From Naasia sp. (GTDB taxonomy: Bacteria; Actinomycetota; Actinomycetes; Actinomycetales; Microbacteriaceae): DNA of 64,000 nt. The notes beneath the pieces are model-generated. The model was not told where the DNA came from. It searched no databases and was given only the letters and a program-made list of their open reading frames with translations. The position numbers were made by a program, and so were the translations under genes. Shown here in pieces: positions 30,482 to 41,647 of this stretch (the stretch's first letter is position 1; every line of letters starts with the position of its first letter). Where the stretch lies: assembly GCA_025463675.1 (NCBI GenBank), contig JAODAX010000045.1, forward strand, positions 1 to 64,000, given 5' to 3'.

Positions 30482-30533
30482 ACTGCCCACTTCTGTTGCC
30501 TCTCCGGAGGAAAAGGCGACAGAAGTGGGCAGT
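30482..30533. terminator. Long hairpin between convergent DUF59 gene and bioY
   Basis: actgcccacttctgttgcc ... ggcgacagaagtgggcagt: ~19-bp arms with one G-T wobble, 14-nt loop. Confidence 0.7.
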
Positions 30534-30552
30534 TCGTGTGTGCCGGGTGCTG

Positions 30553-31140
30553 TCAGCGGGCGCCGCGGGCCGCGGCGAACCAGCCGAGGCGGATGACGCC
30601 CGCCGCGATCGCCGCCTTCACGACCCCGCCGATCAGGAACGGGTAGAGGCCCGCGGTGAGCGTCTGCTCGAGGTTCAGGCCCAGCGAGAACGCGAGCCAG
30701 GGGAGGCCGACCGCGAAGACGATCGCGGAGCCGGCGAGGTAGGAGACCATGCCGCCGAGGAAGCGGCGGTCCCATGCCCGCTCGGCCAAGTGGCCGGTGA
30801 GCGCGGCGGCCAGCACGAAGCCGACGATGTAGCCGCCGGTCGGGCCGGCGAGCACGCCGAGGCCGGCCTCGCCGTCACTGAAGACGGGCAGTCCCAGCAC
30901 GCCGACCACACCGTAGAGCAGCATCGCGAGGGTCCCGCGAAGCGCGCCGAGCGTGCCGCCGACGAGCAGGACGGCGAGCGTTTGCCCCGTGATCGGGACC
31001 GGCCAGAGCGGCACGGCCACCTGCGCGAGTCCCGCGGTCAGCGCCGCACCGGCGATGACGAGCGCCGCGTCGCCCGCGAGGGAGCGGGGGAGGACGCGGT
31101 CGGCGAGGACGGGGCGGGCGGCGAGCGAAACGGACGACAT
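30553..31140 (-). CDS. bioY: Biotin transporter BioY
   Basis: AQVAVPLWPVPITGQTLAVLLVGGTLGALRGTLAMLLYGVVGVLGLPVF ... GPTGGYIVGF. Confidence 0.94.
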   Translation of the reverse strand: MSSVSLAARPVLADRVLPRSLAGDAALVIAGAALTAGLAQVAVPLWPVPITGQTLAVLLVGGTLGALRGTLAMLLYGVVGVLGLPVFSDGEAGLGVLAGPTGGYIVGFVLAAALTGHLAERAWDRRFLGGMVSYLAGSAIVFAVGLPWLAFSLGLNLEQTLTAGLYPFLIGGVVKAAIAAGVIRLGWFAAARGAR

Positions 31141-31254
31141 GGATCTCCCGGGGAGCTGGCGGGCCGGGGCCGGGCGGCCGTCGGCGGAATTTATACTAGG
31201 GGGCCGCCGTTTCCGGTATCGGTATCCCTCCTCCTGAAGAAAAGGTCGTTTCCT

Positions 31255-32853
<1,599 letters not shown>

Positions 32854-32874
32854 CGCCCGCGGGCGCCCCTGACG

Positions 32875-33939
32875 CTACTGCGCCCCTGCGGCCGGCTGCT
32901 GCTGGGTGATGCAGTGGATGCCGCCGCCGCGCGCGAACAGCTCGCGCGCGTCGAGGGTCACCACCCGGCGCCCCGGATACTGCTCGGCCAGGATCCCGGC
33001 CGCGCGGTCGTCGGCGGCGGGGTCGCCGAAGCCGCACGCGAGGACGCCGTCGTTGACGAGGACATGGTTGACGTAGCTCCAGTCGGTCCAGCCGTCGGTG
33101 CCCTCCACGTCCGGCGACCGCAGGGCCGCAGGTGCCGGCAGGCGGACGATCTCGAGCGACCGGCCGGCGGCGTCGACGGCCGCCTTGAGCGTGGCGATGA
33201 CCTCGGCGGTCACAGCATGGTCGGGGTGGCCGGGATCGGTCTGATCGTGCACGAGCACGCGGCCGGGCGCGGCGAAGGTGGCGACGATATCGACGTGGCC
33301 GCGCGTGCCGAACCGCTCGTAGTCGCGAGTGAGGCCGCGCGGCAGCCAGATGGCCGCCGTCGTGCCGAGCGTGCGGGCGAGCTCCGCCTCGATCTCCGCC
33401 CGTGACAGGTGCGGGTTGCGGCCCTCGCCGCGCTGCACCGTCTCGGTGAGCAGCACGGTGCCCTCGCCGTCGACGTGCATCCCGCCGCCCTCGTTGACGA
33501 TGGGGCTGGCCACGATTTCCGCGCCGGCGAGCCCCCCGACGAACGGCGCGATCGCCGCGTCGTTGTCCCACTCCGCCCAGTCGGGGGCGCCCCAGCCGTT
33601 GAACACCCAGTCGACGGCGCCCAGCCGGCCGTCGCCGCCGCCGCCGAGCACGAAGGTGGGACCCATGTCCCGCATCCACGCGTCGTCGAGTGCGGCGGTG
33701 TGCCGGTCGATGGACGCCGACAGGTGGCGGGCGGCGGACCCCTCGTCGTCGGGACCCACGACCACGCTGACCGGCTCGAACTCGGCGGCGGCGTTCGCGA
33801 CGGACGCCCAGGTGCGCCAGGCCGTCTCCGCGGTCTCGGCGCTCGTCCCGGTGGCGTAGCCGGAGGGCGGCCAGGCCAGCCACAGCCGGTCCTGCGGGGC
33901 GCCCTCCCAGGGCATGCGCCAGGCGGGGGACGGGGTCAT
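32875..33939 (-). CDS. Agmatine deiminase / peptidylarginine deiminase family
   Basis: MRDMGPTFVL ... NEGGGMHVDGEGTVLLTE ... GHVDIVATF ... ELFARGGGIHCITQQQPA. Confidence 0.88.
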   Translation of the reverse strand: MTPSPAWRMPWEGAPQDRLWLAWPPSGYATGTSAETAETAWRTWASVANAAAEFEPVSVVVGPDDEGSAARHLSASIDRHTAALDDAWMRDMGPTFVLGGGGDGRLGAVDWVFNGWGAPDWAEWDNDAAIAPFVGGLAGAEIVASPIVNEGGGMHVDGEGTVLLTETVQRGEGRNPHLSRAEIEAELARTLGTTAAIWLPRGLTRDYERFGTRGHVDIVATFAAPGRVLVHDQTDPGHPDHAVTAEVIATLKAAVDAAGRSLEIVRLPAPAALRSPDVEGTDGWTDWSYVNHVLVNDGVLACGFGDPAADDRAAGILAEQYPGRRVVTLDARELFARGGGIHCITQQQPAAGAQ

Positions 33940-34026
33940 GGCTCTCCTCGATCGGCGGAACGGGGCTCGGGAACCCGAGCGTATCGCTGCACTGCGCGCG
34001 CGCCGCGCTCCTATAGCGTGACCGGA

Positions 34027-35688
34027 ATGGACTCCGATCTGATCGTGCTGGGCGGCCGTGTCTTCGACGGCATCCGACTCACCCCCGCTACCGCGGTGGC
34101 CGTATCCGGTGGAGTGGTGGTGGCCGTCGGCACCGACGATGAGGCGACCGCCGCGGTCGCGCCCGGCGCCGCCCGCATCGACGCCGGCGGCGGCCTCATC
34201 GGCCCCGGCTTCCTGGACGCGCACTGCCACCCGCCGCAGGGCGGGCGGGAGCGCCTCACCTGCGACCTGACGGACGCCACCGACGCCGCGGACACGCTCG
34301 CCCGCGTGGCTGCCTACGCGGCGGCCCACCCGGACGACGAGTGGATCGTCGGCGGCGGCTGGCACATGCCGCACTTCGAGGGCGGGCTGCCGCGCGCCGA
34401 GCTCCTCGAGCAGGTGGCGCCCGGCCGGAAGATCTACCTCGTCAACGCGGACCACCACGGCGCGTGGGTGTCGCCCGCAGCCCTTGCCGCCGCGGGCATC
34501 GACCGCGCCTTCCCGGACCCCGCCGATGGCCACATCGACCGCGACGCCAGCGGCGTGCCCACCGGCACGCTGCAGGAGGGGGCGATGGACATCCTCGCCG
34601 ACGTGCTGCCGGTGCCGAGCGAGCAGGACTGGGTCGACGCGCTCGTCGAGGCGGAGCGCTATCTGCGCTCGTTCGGCATCACCGGCTGGCAGGACGCGAT
34701 CGTCGGCAGCTACGCCGGCGTCCCGGACGTGACCGACGCCTACCTGCGCGGCTACGACTCGGGTGCGCTCACCGGGCGTGTCACCGGCGCGCTCTGGCTG
34801 CCTCGCGGCTTCGGCCTCGACGAGGTGCCCGACGTGGTCGCGCGCCTGGTCGCGCAGCGCGAGCGCATCGGGCTGCGCAGCAACGAGGGTGGCGGCACCT
34901 TCCGCGCCACGACGGTGAAGATCATGCAGGACGGGGTGCCGGAGAGCAGGACGGCCGCCCTCAAGCAGCCCTACCTCGACCCGCACGGGCACCCGACCGA
35001 CACGTCGGGGCCGTCGCACTTCGCGCCGGAGGTGCTCGACGCCGTGGCGGTCGCGCTCGCGCGGGAGGGCTTCCAGCTGCACATCCACACGATCGGCGAC
35101 CGGGCGATCGCGGAGGCGCTGCACGCCGTCGGGCTCGCCAACGCCGAGCAGCCCATCGACCGGCTCCGCCACCACTTCGCGCACGTGCAGCAGGTGGATC
35201 CCGCGGACATCGCCACGATGGCCGCGCTCGGCGTCACCGCGAATCTGCAGGCGCTGTGGGCGTGCAACAGCGATCAGATGACCGACCTGAACCTGCCGCT
35301 GGTCGGCCAGGAGCGCTTCTCGCAGCAGTACCCGTTCGCGTCGATGGCCCGGGCCGGCGTCCGGCTCGCGATGGGCTCGGACTGGCCGGTGTCGACACCG
35401 GATCCGTGGCAGGCGATCGCCGTTGCCGTGACGCGCATGGAGCCGGGGGAGACCCGGTTCCCGCCGCTCGGCTCGGGTGAGGAGCTCACCCTCGAGCAGG
35501 CGCTCAGTGCCTACACCGCGGGCTCCGCCCGGGTGACGCACCACGACGACGCAGGCACCATCCGGGTGGGCGCCCGCGCCGATCTCGCGGTGGCCGACAA
35601 GGACCCGTTCGCGCTGGCCGCCACAGCGCTCGGCACGGTGCGCAACGTGCTCACCGTCTCCGCCGGCCGGGTGGTGTATTCCGCGTGA
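34027..35688 (+). CDS. YtcJ-like metal-dependent amidohydrolase
   Basis: GPGFLDAHCHP ... HIHTIGDRAIAEALHAV ... MGSDWPVSTPDP. Confidence 0.88.
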   Translation: MDSDLIVLGGRVFDGIRLTPATAVAVSGGVVVAVGTDDEATAAVAPGAARIDAGGGLIGPGFLDAHCHPPQGGRERLTCDLTDATDAADTLARVAAYAAAHPDDEWIVGGGWHMPHFEGGLPRAELLEQVAPGRKIYLVNADHHGAWVSPAALAAAGIDRAFPDPADGHIDRDASGVPTGTLQEGAMDILADVLPVPSEQDWVDALVEAERYLRSFGITGWQDAIVGSYAGVPDVTDAYLRGYDSGALTGRVTGALWLPRGFGLDEVPDVVARLVAQRERIGLRSNEGGGTFRATTVKIMQDGVPESRTAALKQPYLDPHGHPTDTSGPSHFAPEVLDAVAVALAREGFQLHIHTIGDRAIAEALHAVGLANAEQPIDRLRHHFAHVQQVDPADIATMAALGVTANLQALWACNSDQMTDLNLPLVGQERFSQQYPFASMARAGVRLAMGSDWPVSTPDPWQAIAVAVTRMEPGETRFPPLGSGEELTLEQALSAYTAGSARVTHHDDAGTIRVGARADLAVADKDPFALAATALGTVRNVLTVSAGRVVYSA

Positions 35689-35899
35689 TCCGCGACGGTT
35701 TCCGTAGCGCTTCTCCGCATTCGCTGCCCGATTCGGTGCCGGACCACGGCGCACGCAACGGTTTCGATCGTGTAAAACCTGTGTCCGGATGGGCCGGCCA
35801 GGTTGTGCCGGACGCCCGACACGCCGTACTTTCGGCAAGGACGCCGGCACTCGTAGCGCTGGTCCGGCGCGCCCCCACTCTGCACCGAAGGAGGCACTC

Positions 35900-37024
35900 G
35901 TGACGACACTGGACGTCGCTACCGACACCGTGACCCAGGCTCCCGTACAGCCGGGACGCGTCCTGCTCTCCGGGGTGTCGAAGGTGTACGGCAAGAGCTA
36001 CGCCGTGCAGAACCTCGATCTCGACGTGCGGGCCGGGGAGTTCATCTCGCTGCTGGGCCCCAGCGGCTGCGGCAAGACGACGACGCTGCGGATGATCGGC
36101 GGCTTCGAGTACCCCGATGAGGGCACGATCAGCATCTCCGGCGCGGAGATGGGTCAGCTGCCCCCGCACAAGCGGCCCGTCAACACGGTCTTCCAGGCGT
36201 ATGCGCTCTTCCCGCACATGTCGGTCGCGAAGAACGTCGCCTACGGGCTCCGCTATGCGGACGTGCCGAAGGGTGCCATCGCGGGCCGGGTCGGCGACGC
36301 GCTCGCGATGGTGCGCATGAAACACCTTGCCGACCGCATGCCGGCCCAGCTCTCCGGCGGTCAGCAGCAGCGCATCGCGCTCGCCCGCGCGCTGGTGAAG
36401 CGGCCGAGCGTGCTGCTCCTCGACGAGCCGATGTCGGCCCTCGACCGGAAGCTCCGCGAGGAGATGCAGATCGAGCTGAAGCTGCTGCAGCAGCAGCTCG
36501 GCACCACCTTCGTCTTCGTCACGCACGACCAGGAGGAGGCGATGACGATGAGCGACCGGATCGCGGTGATGAACCACGGCCGGGTCGAGCAGATCGGGTC
36601 GCCCGCCGAGGTCTACGACGCTCCCGCGACGTCCTACGTCGCAGGGTTCATCGGTCAGCAGAACTTCCTCACCGGCTCTGTCACCGCTGCGGCCGCTGGC
36701 ACCCTCACCGTGGCCGTGCCGGGCGCCACGCTCGCCTCGTCCGTGCCGGCCGTCACCCCGGTCTCGGTGGGCGATGCCGTGACGGTGGCCGTCCGCCCGG
36801 AGAACGTCACCGTCACCGGCGGCTCGTCGGCGGCGACGAACGCGATCCCGGCGACCCTGATGGGCGTCAGCCAGCTCGGCTCCTACCTGCAGGTGGTCAC
36901 GATGACCGCGGAAGGCGTGAAGATCGTCGCCCGCACCAATCGCAGCGTCGACCTGCCGACGGAGCTCGGCGTTCCCGTCACCTGCAGCTGGCCGGCCGAA
37001 GCCGTCCGCGTCTACGTCGCCTGA
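35900..37024 (+). CDS. potA: Spermidine/putrescine ABC transporter ATP-binding protein
   Basis: LLGPSGCGKTTTLRMIGGFEYPDEGTISISG ... LSGGQQQRIALARALVKRPSVLLLDEPMSALD, TOBE domain; GTG start. Confidence 0.85.
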   Translation: MTTLDVATDTVTQAPVQPGRVLLSGVSKVYGKSYAVQNLDLDVRAGEFISLLGPSGCGKTTTLRMIGGFEYPDEGTISISGAEMGQLPPHKRPVNTVFQAYALFPHMSVAKNVAYGLRYADVPKGAIAGRVGDALAMVRMKHLADRMPAQLSGGQQQRIALARALVKRPSVLLLDEPMSALDRKLREEMQIELKLLQQQLGTTFVFVTHDQEEAMTMSDRIAVMNHGRVEQIGSPAEVYDAPATSYVAGFIGQQNFLTGSVTAAAAGTLTVAVPGATLASSVPAVTPVSVGDAVTVAVRPENVTVTGGSSAATNAIPATLMGVSQLGSYLQVVTMTAEGVKIVARTNRSVDLPTELGVPVTCSWPAEAVRVYVA

Positions 37025-37070
37025 TTCCGCGCCCCTCCCCCCAGCACTCGAAGAGAGAAGAGAACCCCCC

Positions 37071-38213
37071 ATGGCCCGTCGTCCCGCGCCCGTGCGCGTA
37101 CTCCTGCCTGAGGCAATGAAGGCTCAGGTCACCCGCCGGCTCTTCCTGGGCGGCGCGCTCGGCGCCGGCGCCAGCTTCGCCCTCGCCGCCTGCGCGCCCG
37201 GCACCACCGGCGGTGGTGGCGGCGGCAACGGCCTCAACGTCTACACCTGGGGCGAGTACGACGACCCGGCGGTGCTGAAGTCGTTCACGAGCGAGTTCGG
37301 CCCGTCGATCACGCTCGACAGCTACGGCTCGAACCAGGAGATGATCGCGAAGATCTCCGCGGCCGCCGGCACGAGCGGCTACGACATCACCGTCCCGACC
37401 CACCAGTACATCGCTCAGATGGCGGAACTCGACCTCCTCGAGGAGCTCGACCACTCGTTGCTGCCCAACATGAAGAACATCCAGGCGTCCTTCCTCGACC
37501 AGGACTTCGACCCGGGCAACGTGTTCAGCGTGCCGAAGGCGTGGGGCTCCACCGGGTTCGCCTACGACACCACGGTCATCCAGCGCGACCTCGAGTCGTG
37601 GGCCGACTTCTGGGACGCCGCGCAGAAGGAGGCGAGCGGCAGCTTCTCGCTCGCCGAGGACCCCAACGAGATCGCCTACGCCTTCTATCTGGCCAACGGC
37701 ATCGACATGAACACCGAGGACGAGGCGGACATCGAGGCGTTCCGCCAGTTCGTCACCACCGCCATCGCCCCGCACATCCAGGCGTTCGAGTCCTACCCGA
37801 GCGACGCGGTGGCCGCAGGCAGCCGCACGCTGGTGCACGGCTGGAACGGCGACCTCCGCCAGGGCATCATCAACAACGAGGACCAGGAGCGCTACCGCTG
37901 GGTCACCCCGACCGAGGGCCTGCCGACGTTCATCGACAACTGGTGCATCGTCAAGGGCTCCAAGAACGTCGAGTCCGCCCACGAGTTCATCAACTACGTG
38001 CTCGACCCGGAGATCTCGCTGCGGGAGCTCGAGTACATCGGTTACAACACCGCCGTCGAAGGCATCGAGGAGATGGCCGCCGACACGGTGCGCGCGGACA
38101 TCATCTTCTTCAACGAGGAGGAGACCGCGAGCCAGCAGTTCTCGCTGCTCACCACCGCCGAGGAGGCGCACGTCGCGGTCTACGACGAGCTGCGTGCCGC
38201 GGCCGGCCAGTAG
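37071..38213 (+). CDS. potD: Extracellular spermidine/putrescine-type substrate-binding lipoprotein (Tat + lipobox)
   Basis: TRRLFLGGALGAGASFALAACAPG signal, then NVYTWGEYDDPAVLKSFTSEFG; alternative ATG at 37116. Confidence 0.82.
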   Translation: MARRPAPVRVLLPEAMKAQVTRRLFLGGALGAGASFALAACAPGTTGGGGGGNGLNVYTWGEYDDPAVLKSFTSEFGPSITLDSYGSNQEMIAKISAAAGTSGYDITVPTHQYIAQMAELDLLEELDHSLLPNMKNIQASFLDQDFDPGNVFSVPKAWGSTGFAYDTTVIQRDLESWADFWDAAQKEASGSFSLAEDPNEIAYAFYLANGIDMNTEDEADIEAFRQFVTTAIAPHIQAFESYPSDAVAAGSRTLVHGWNGDLRQGIINNEDQERYRWVTPTEGLPTFIDNWCIVKGSKNVESAHEFINYVLDPEISLRELEYIGYNTAVEGIEEMAADTVRADIIFFNEEETASQQFSLLTTAEEAHVAVYDELRAAAGQ

Positions 38214-38215
38214 AG

Positions 38216-39166
38216 ATGACAGCTGACGTCGGGGTCGCCCCGCTCCGCCGCACCGGCAAGCGCCGGTGGCGGTGGAATGTGGGCATGCTCGCGCTCCCGG
38301 TGGGCGCGTGGCTGGTGTTCTTCTTCATCGTCCCGTTCGGGCTGATCGCGTGGTACAGCTTCGGCGACAAACCGAGCCTCTACCAGACGCACTCGAACGA
38401 GATCCTGTCGCTCGACCGGTACTTCGATGCGCTGGATCCGACGTTCCTGGCGATCTTCGGCCGGACGCTGAACATCGCGGTGACCGGCACCGTGATCTGT
38501 CTGCTCGTCGCGTTCCCCATCGCGTACTGGATGGCCGTCAAGCTGCCCGCCCGGTTCCAGGGCCTCGTCCTCGGCCTCGTGCTGGTGCCGTACTGGACGA
38601 ACTTCCTGGTCCGGACGATCGGCTGGCGGATCACCCTCAGCCCCGAGTCGTTCCTCGCCGACATCTCCCGCAACCTGGGGTTCGGCACACCGGACTGGCT
38701 CTACACGTCAGGGGCGGTGCAGTTGGGCGTGGTCTACAACTACCTGCCGCTGATGATCCTGCCGCTGTACGTCGCGCTCGAGCGTCTCGACCACCGGTTG
38801 CTGGAGGCGAGCCGCGACCTGGGTGCCAGCGCCGGGGAGAGCTTCCGCCGGGTGACCGTGCCGCTCTCGCTGCCCGGGATCGGGGCCGGCCTGCTTCTGG
38901 TGTTCGTGCCGCTGATGGGCGACTACATCACCCCCGCGGTGCTCGGCGGCGCGTCCGGCAGCATGGTCGGCCAGATGGTCGCCTCGCAGTTCCAGACCGC
39001 GCAGAACTGGGCCCTCGGCTCGGCGATGGCGATCGTGCTGATGCTGGCGATCGCTCTGGCGGTGATCGTGTTCGGACTGATCTTCAAGGTGATCGGCGCA
39101 CTGATCGCCCGCTCCGAGCGGGTCACGGTGCTCGATGACGGCGTGGCAGAGGGGAGGACCGCATGA
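38216..39166 (+). CDS. potB: ABC transporter permease (PotB-like)
   Basis: Multi-TM protein with EAA loop (EASRDLGASAGESFRRVTVPLSLPGI). Confidence 0.85.
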   Translation: MTADVGVAPLRRTGKRRWRWNVGMLALPVGAWLVFFFIVPFGLIAWYSFGDKPSLYQTHSNEILSLDRYFDALDPTFLAIFGRTLNIAVTGTVICLLVAFPIAYWMAVKLPARFQGLVLGLVLVPYWTNFLVRTIGWRITLSPESFLADISRNLGFGTPDWLYTSGAVQLGVVYNYLPLMILPLYVALERLDHRLLEASRDLGASAGESFRRVTVPLSLPGIGAGLLLVFVPLMGDYITPAVLGGASGSMVGQMVASQFQTAQNWALGSAMAIVLMLAIALAVIVFGLIFKVIGALIARSERVTVLDDGVAEGRTA

Positions 39167-40095
39167 CCGCGGTCAGTGAGCGTCCGGCGACGGAGGCGGC
39201 ATCCGTCGACGAGTCGGTGTCCGGGCCCAAGAAGCGCCGCCATGTCGACATCGGCACCGTCCTGATCTCCATCTGGGGCGTCCTCGGCCTGCTGTTCCTG
39301 TTCTTCCCGGTCCTCGTGATCGTGGCGTACTCGTTCAACACCGGCCGGCAGCTGCAGAGCTGGCAGGGCTTCGGCTTCACGTCCTACGTCAACGCGTTCA
39401 ACAACCCGACGATCGTGTCAACCATCTACGTGTCGATCTACGTCGCCTTCTTCACGGCGATCGTCTCCGCGATCCTCGGCTCGCTGGCGGGCGTCGCGAT
39501 GGCGCGGTCGGGCCGGGCCTGGTGGATCCCGGCGTTCACGGCACTGCTCGGGCTCGTGCTGGTGACGCCGGAGATCGTCAACGCGGTGTCGCTGCTGCCC
39601 TGGTTCGTGGACCTCGGCACCACCTGGAACCTGCCGATCTTCAGCATCGGCGTGGTGCGGCTGATCGTCGCGCACTCGCTGTTCGCGTGTGCGGTCGTCA
39701 CGTTCATCGTGCGTGCGCGGATGGCGGGGATGAGCGCGTCGCTCGAGGAGGCGGCGGCCGACCTGGGCGCGCCGCCGATCCGGCGCTTCCTCGACATCAC
39801 CTTCCCGCTGATGCGGCCTGCGGTTATTTCGGGTGCACTGCTGTCCTTCACGCTGAGCCTCGACAACACGGTCATCTCGAGCTTCGTGTCGGTCGCCGGC
39901 TCCACGCCGTGGCCGGTCTACGTGTTCTCGTCGCTGCGCTCGTCGCTGCGACCGGAGATCGCCGCCGTGTCGACGCTCATGCTGCTGCTCACCCTCGCGG
40001 TGCTGGGGCTCGTGGCGTTCGTCCTGCTCCGCGCGCAGAAGCGGGTGGGCGGCGACGCTCCCGGTCTTGCGTCCACCCTCGCCGGCGGCAACTGA
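39163..40095 (+). CDS. potC: ABC transporter permease (PotC-like)
   Basis: Multi-TM protein with EAA loop (EEAAADLGAPPIRRFLDITFPLMRPAV). Confidence 0.85.
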   Translation: MTAVSERPATEAASVDESVSGPKKRRHVDIGTVLISIWGVLGLLFLFFPVLVIVAYSFNTGRQLQSWQGFGFTSYVNAFNNPTIVSTIYVSIYVAFFTAIVSAILGSLAGVAMARSGRAWWIPAFTALLGLVLVTPEIVNAVSLLPWFVDLGTTWNLPIFSIGVVRLIVAHSLFACAVVTFIVRARMAGMSASLEEAAADLGAPPIRRFLDITFPLMRPAVISGALLSFTLSLDNTVISSFVSVAGSTPWPVYVFSSLRSSLRPEIAAVSTLMLLLTLAVLGLVAFVLLRAQKRVGGDAPGLASTLAGGN

Positions 40096-40188
40096 CCCCG
40101 GAGGCTATCCCCGCGCCTCCTTCATGTGCACGTTGTCGCGGCGCGCCACCGTTCTCCGGGTGACACGGCGCTGCAACGTGCGCCTGGG

Positions 40189-41601
40189 TCAGGAATCGAA
40201 GCCGAGGCCCAGGCTGTCGAGGACCTTGAGCAGCGGGCCGCGCCGGCCCTCCCGGTGGTCGGCCCGGTCGAGGGCACGACGCGTGAGCTGGATGCCGATC
40301 GTCGCGGCCGGCTCCGGCGGGAACGGCAGCGGCGGACGGCGCACGAGCTCCAACTCGGTGCGCTGGGTCTGCTCCCCGGAGAGCAGGTCCAGCATCACGT
40401 CGCCGGCGAAACGCGTTGCCGCGACGCCGAGCCCGGTGAAGCCGGCCGCGTACGCGATCCGCCCGGCCGCTGCCGTGCCGAAGAACACGCAGAACCGCGT
40501 GCAGGTGTCGATGGCGCCCGCCCAGCGGTGGCTGAAGCGAATCCCCTCGAGCTGCGGGAACGTCGCGAGGAAGTGCGAGGCCAGGCTCTCGTACGTGTCG
40601 TGTCGGTCCTCGTAGCGTGAGCGGATCCGGCCACCGGGATGGTAGACGGCGTCGTAGCCGCCCCAGAGGATGCGGTTGTCGGCGCTGAGCCGGTAGTAGT
40701 GGAACTGGTTCGCGGCGTCGCTGATGCCTTCGCGGCCGCTCCAGCCGGTCGAGGCGAGCTGCGCGTCGGTGAGCGGCTCGGTCATCAGCACGTAGTCGTA
40801 TACCGGAACGGTCATCAGTCGAGCGCGCTTGAGCAGAGACGGGAACACGCCCGTGCCGAGTACGACGTGGCTCGCGGTGACACTGGAGGCCGGCGTGCGG
40901 ACGGTGACCCCGGTCGCGTGCGGCTCGATGGCGGTGACCCGCGAGTCCTCGTGGATGCGCACGCCGAGTTCGGTGGCAGCCCGCGCCAGCTCCCGGGCGA
41001 GCTTGCCCGGATGTACGAGCGCGGAGGTGCCGGGGGAGCGCAGGCCGGCGAGGTAGGTGGGGGAGCGGACGAGGCTCCGCAGGGTCGTGGTGTCGAGGAA
41101 TTGGCTCTCGCCGTCGGCCGCCTCGCGCAGCCACGGCACCTGGTGCGGTTCCGTCGCCACGGTGATTCCGCCGGTGCGCTCGAACTCGCAGTCCAGCCCG
41201 AGCTCGGCGACCGTGCGCTCGATGCCGTCGAGGTTCTCCCGGCCGAGGCGGTCGAGCACATCCATTTCGTCCGGCCACCGGGAGCGGCCGTTCTCCTCGC
41301 CGTGGGTGAGGCTCGCGTCGACGAAGCCGCCGTTGCGGCCGGACGCCGCCCAGCCGATGGTCCGCGCCTCGAGCAGGACCACGTCGCGCTCTGGATCGCG
41401 CTGCTTCGCGAGGACCGCCGTCCAGAGGCCGCTGTAGCCGCCGCCCACGATCACGAGGTCCGCGGTCGTGCCGCCGAACAGCGGCCGGTAGCCGGCCCCG
41501 TTCACCCCGTCCAGCCAGAAGACCCGGCGCGCGGAGCCCTCCAATGAGGCCGCGACCGCGGCGGGGGAAGGTGAGCTGCGCTCGAAGACCGTTGTGCCCA
41601 T
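40189..41601 (-). CDS. FAD-dependent oxidoreductase, DAO family (PuuB-like)
   Basis: DLVIVGGGYSGLWTAVLAKQRDPERDVVLLEARTIGWAASGRNGGF ... GFTGLGVAATRFAGDVMLDLL. Confidence 0.85.
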   Translation of the reverse strand: MGTTVFERSSPSPAAVAASLEGSARRVFWLDGVNGAGYRPLFGGTTADLVIVGGGYSGLWTAVLAKQRDPERDVVLLEARTIGWAASGRNGGFVDASLTHGEENGRSRWPDEMDVLDRLGRENLDGIERTVAELGLDCEFERTGGITVATEPHQVPWLREAADGESQFLDTTTLRSLVRSPTYLAGLRSPGTSALVHPGKLARELARAATELGVRIHEDSRVTAIEPHATGVTVRTPASSVTASHVVLGTGVFPSLLKRARLMTVPVYDYVLMTEPLTDAQLASTGWSGREGISDAANQFHYYRLSADNRILWGGYDAVYHPGGRIRSRYEDRHDTYESLASHFLATFPQLEGIRFSHRWAGAIDTCTRFCVFFGTAAAGRIAYAAGFTGLGVAATRFAGDVMLDLLSGEQTQRTELELVRRPPLPFPPEPAATIGIQLTRRALDRADHREGRRGPLLKVLDSLGLGFDS

Positions 41602-41647
41602 GATTTTCCGAGCGTAGCGAACCGCGCAGAGCCCGACCCCGCGCGGT

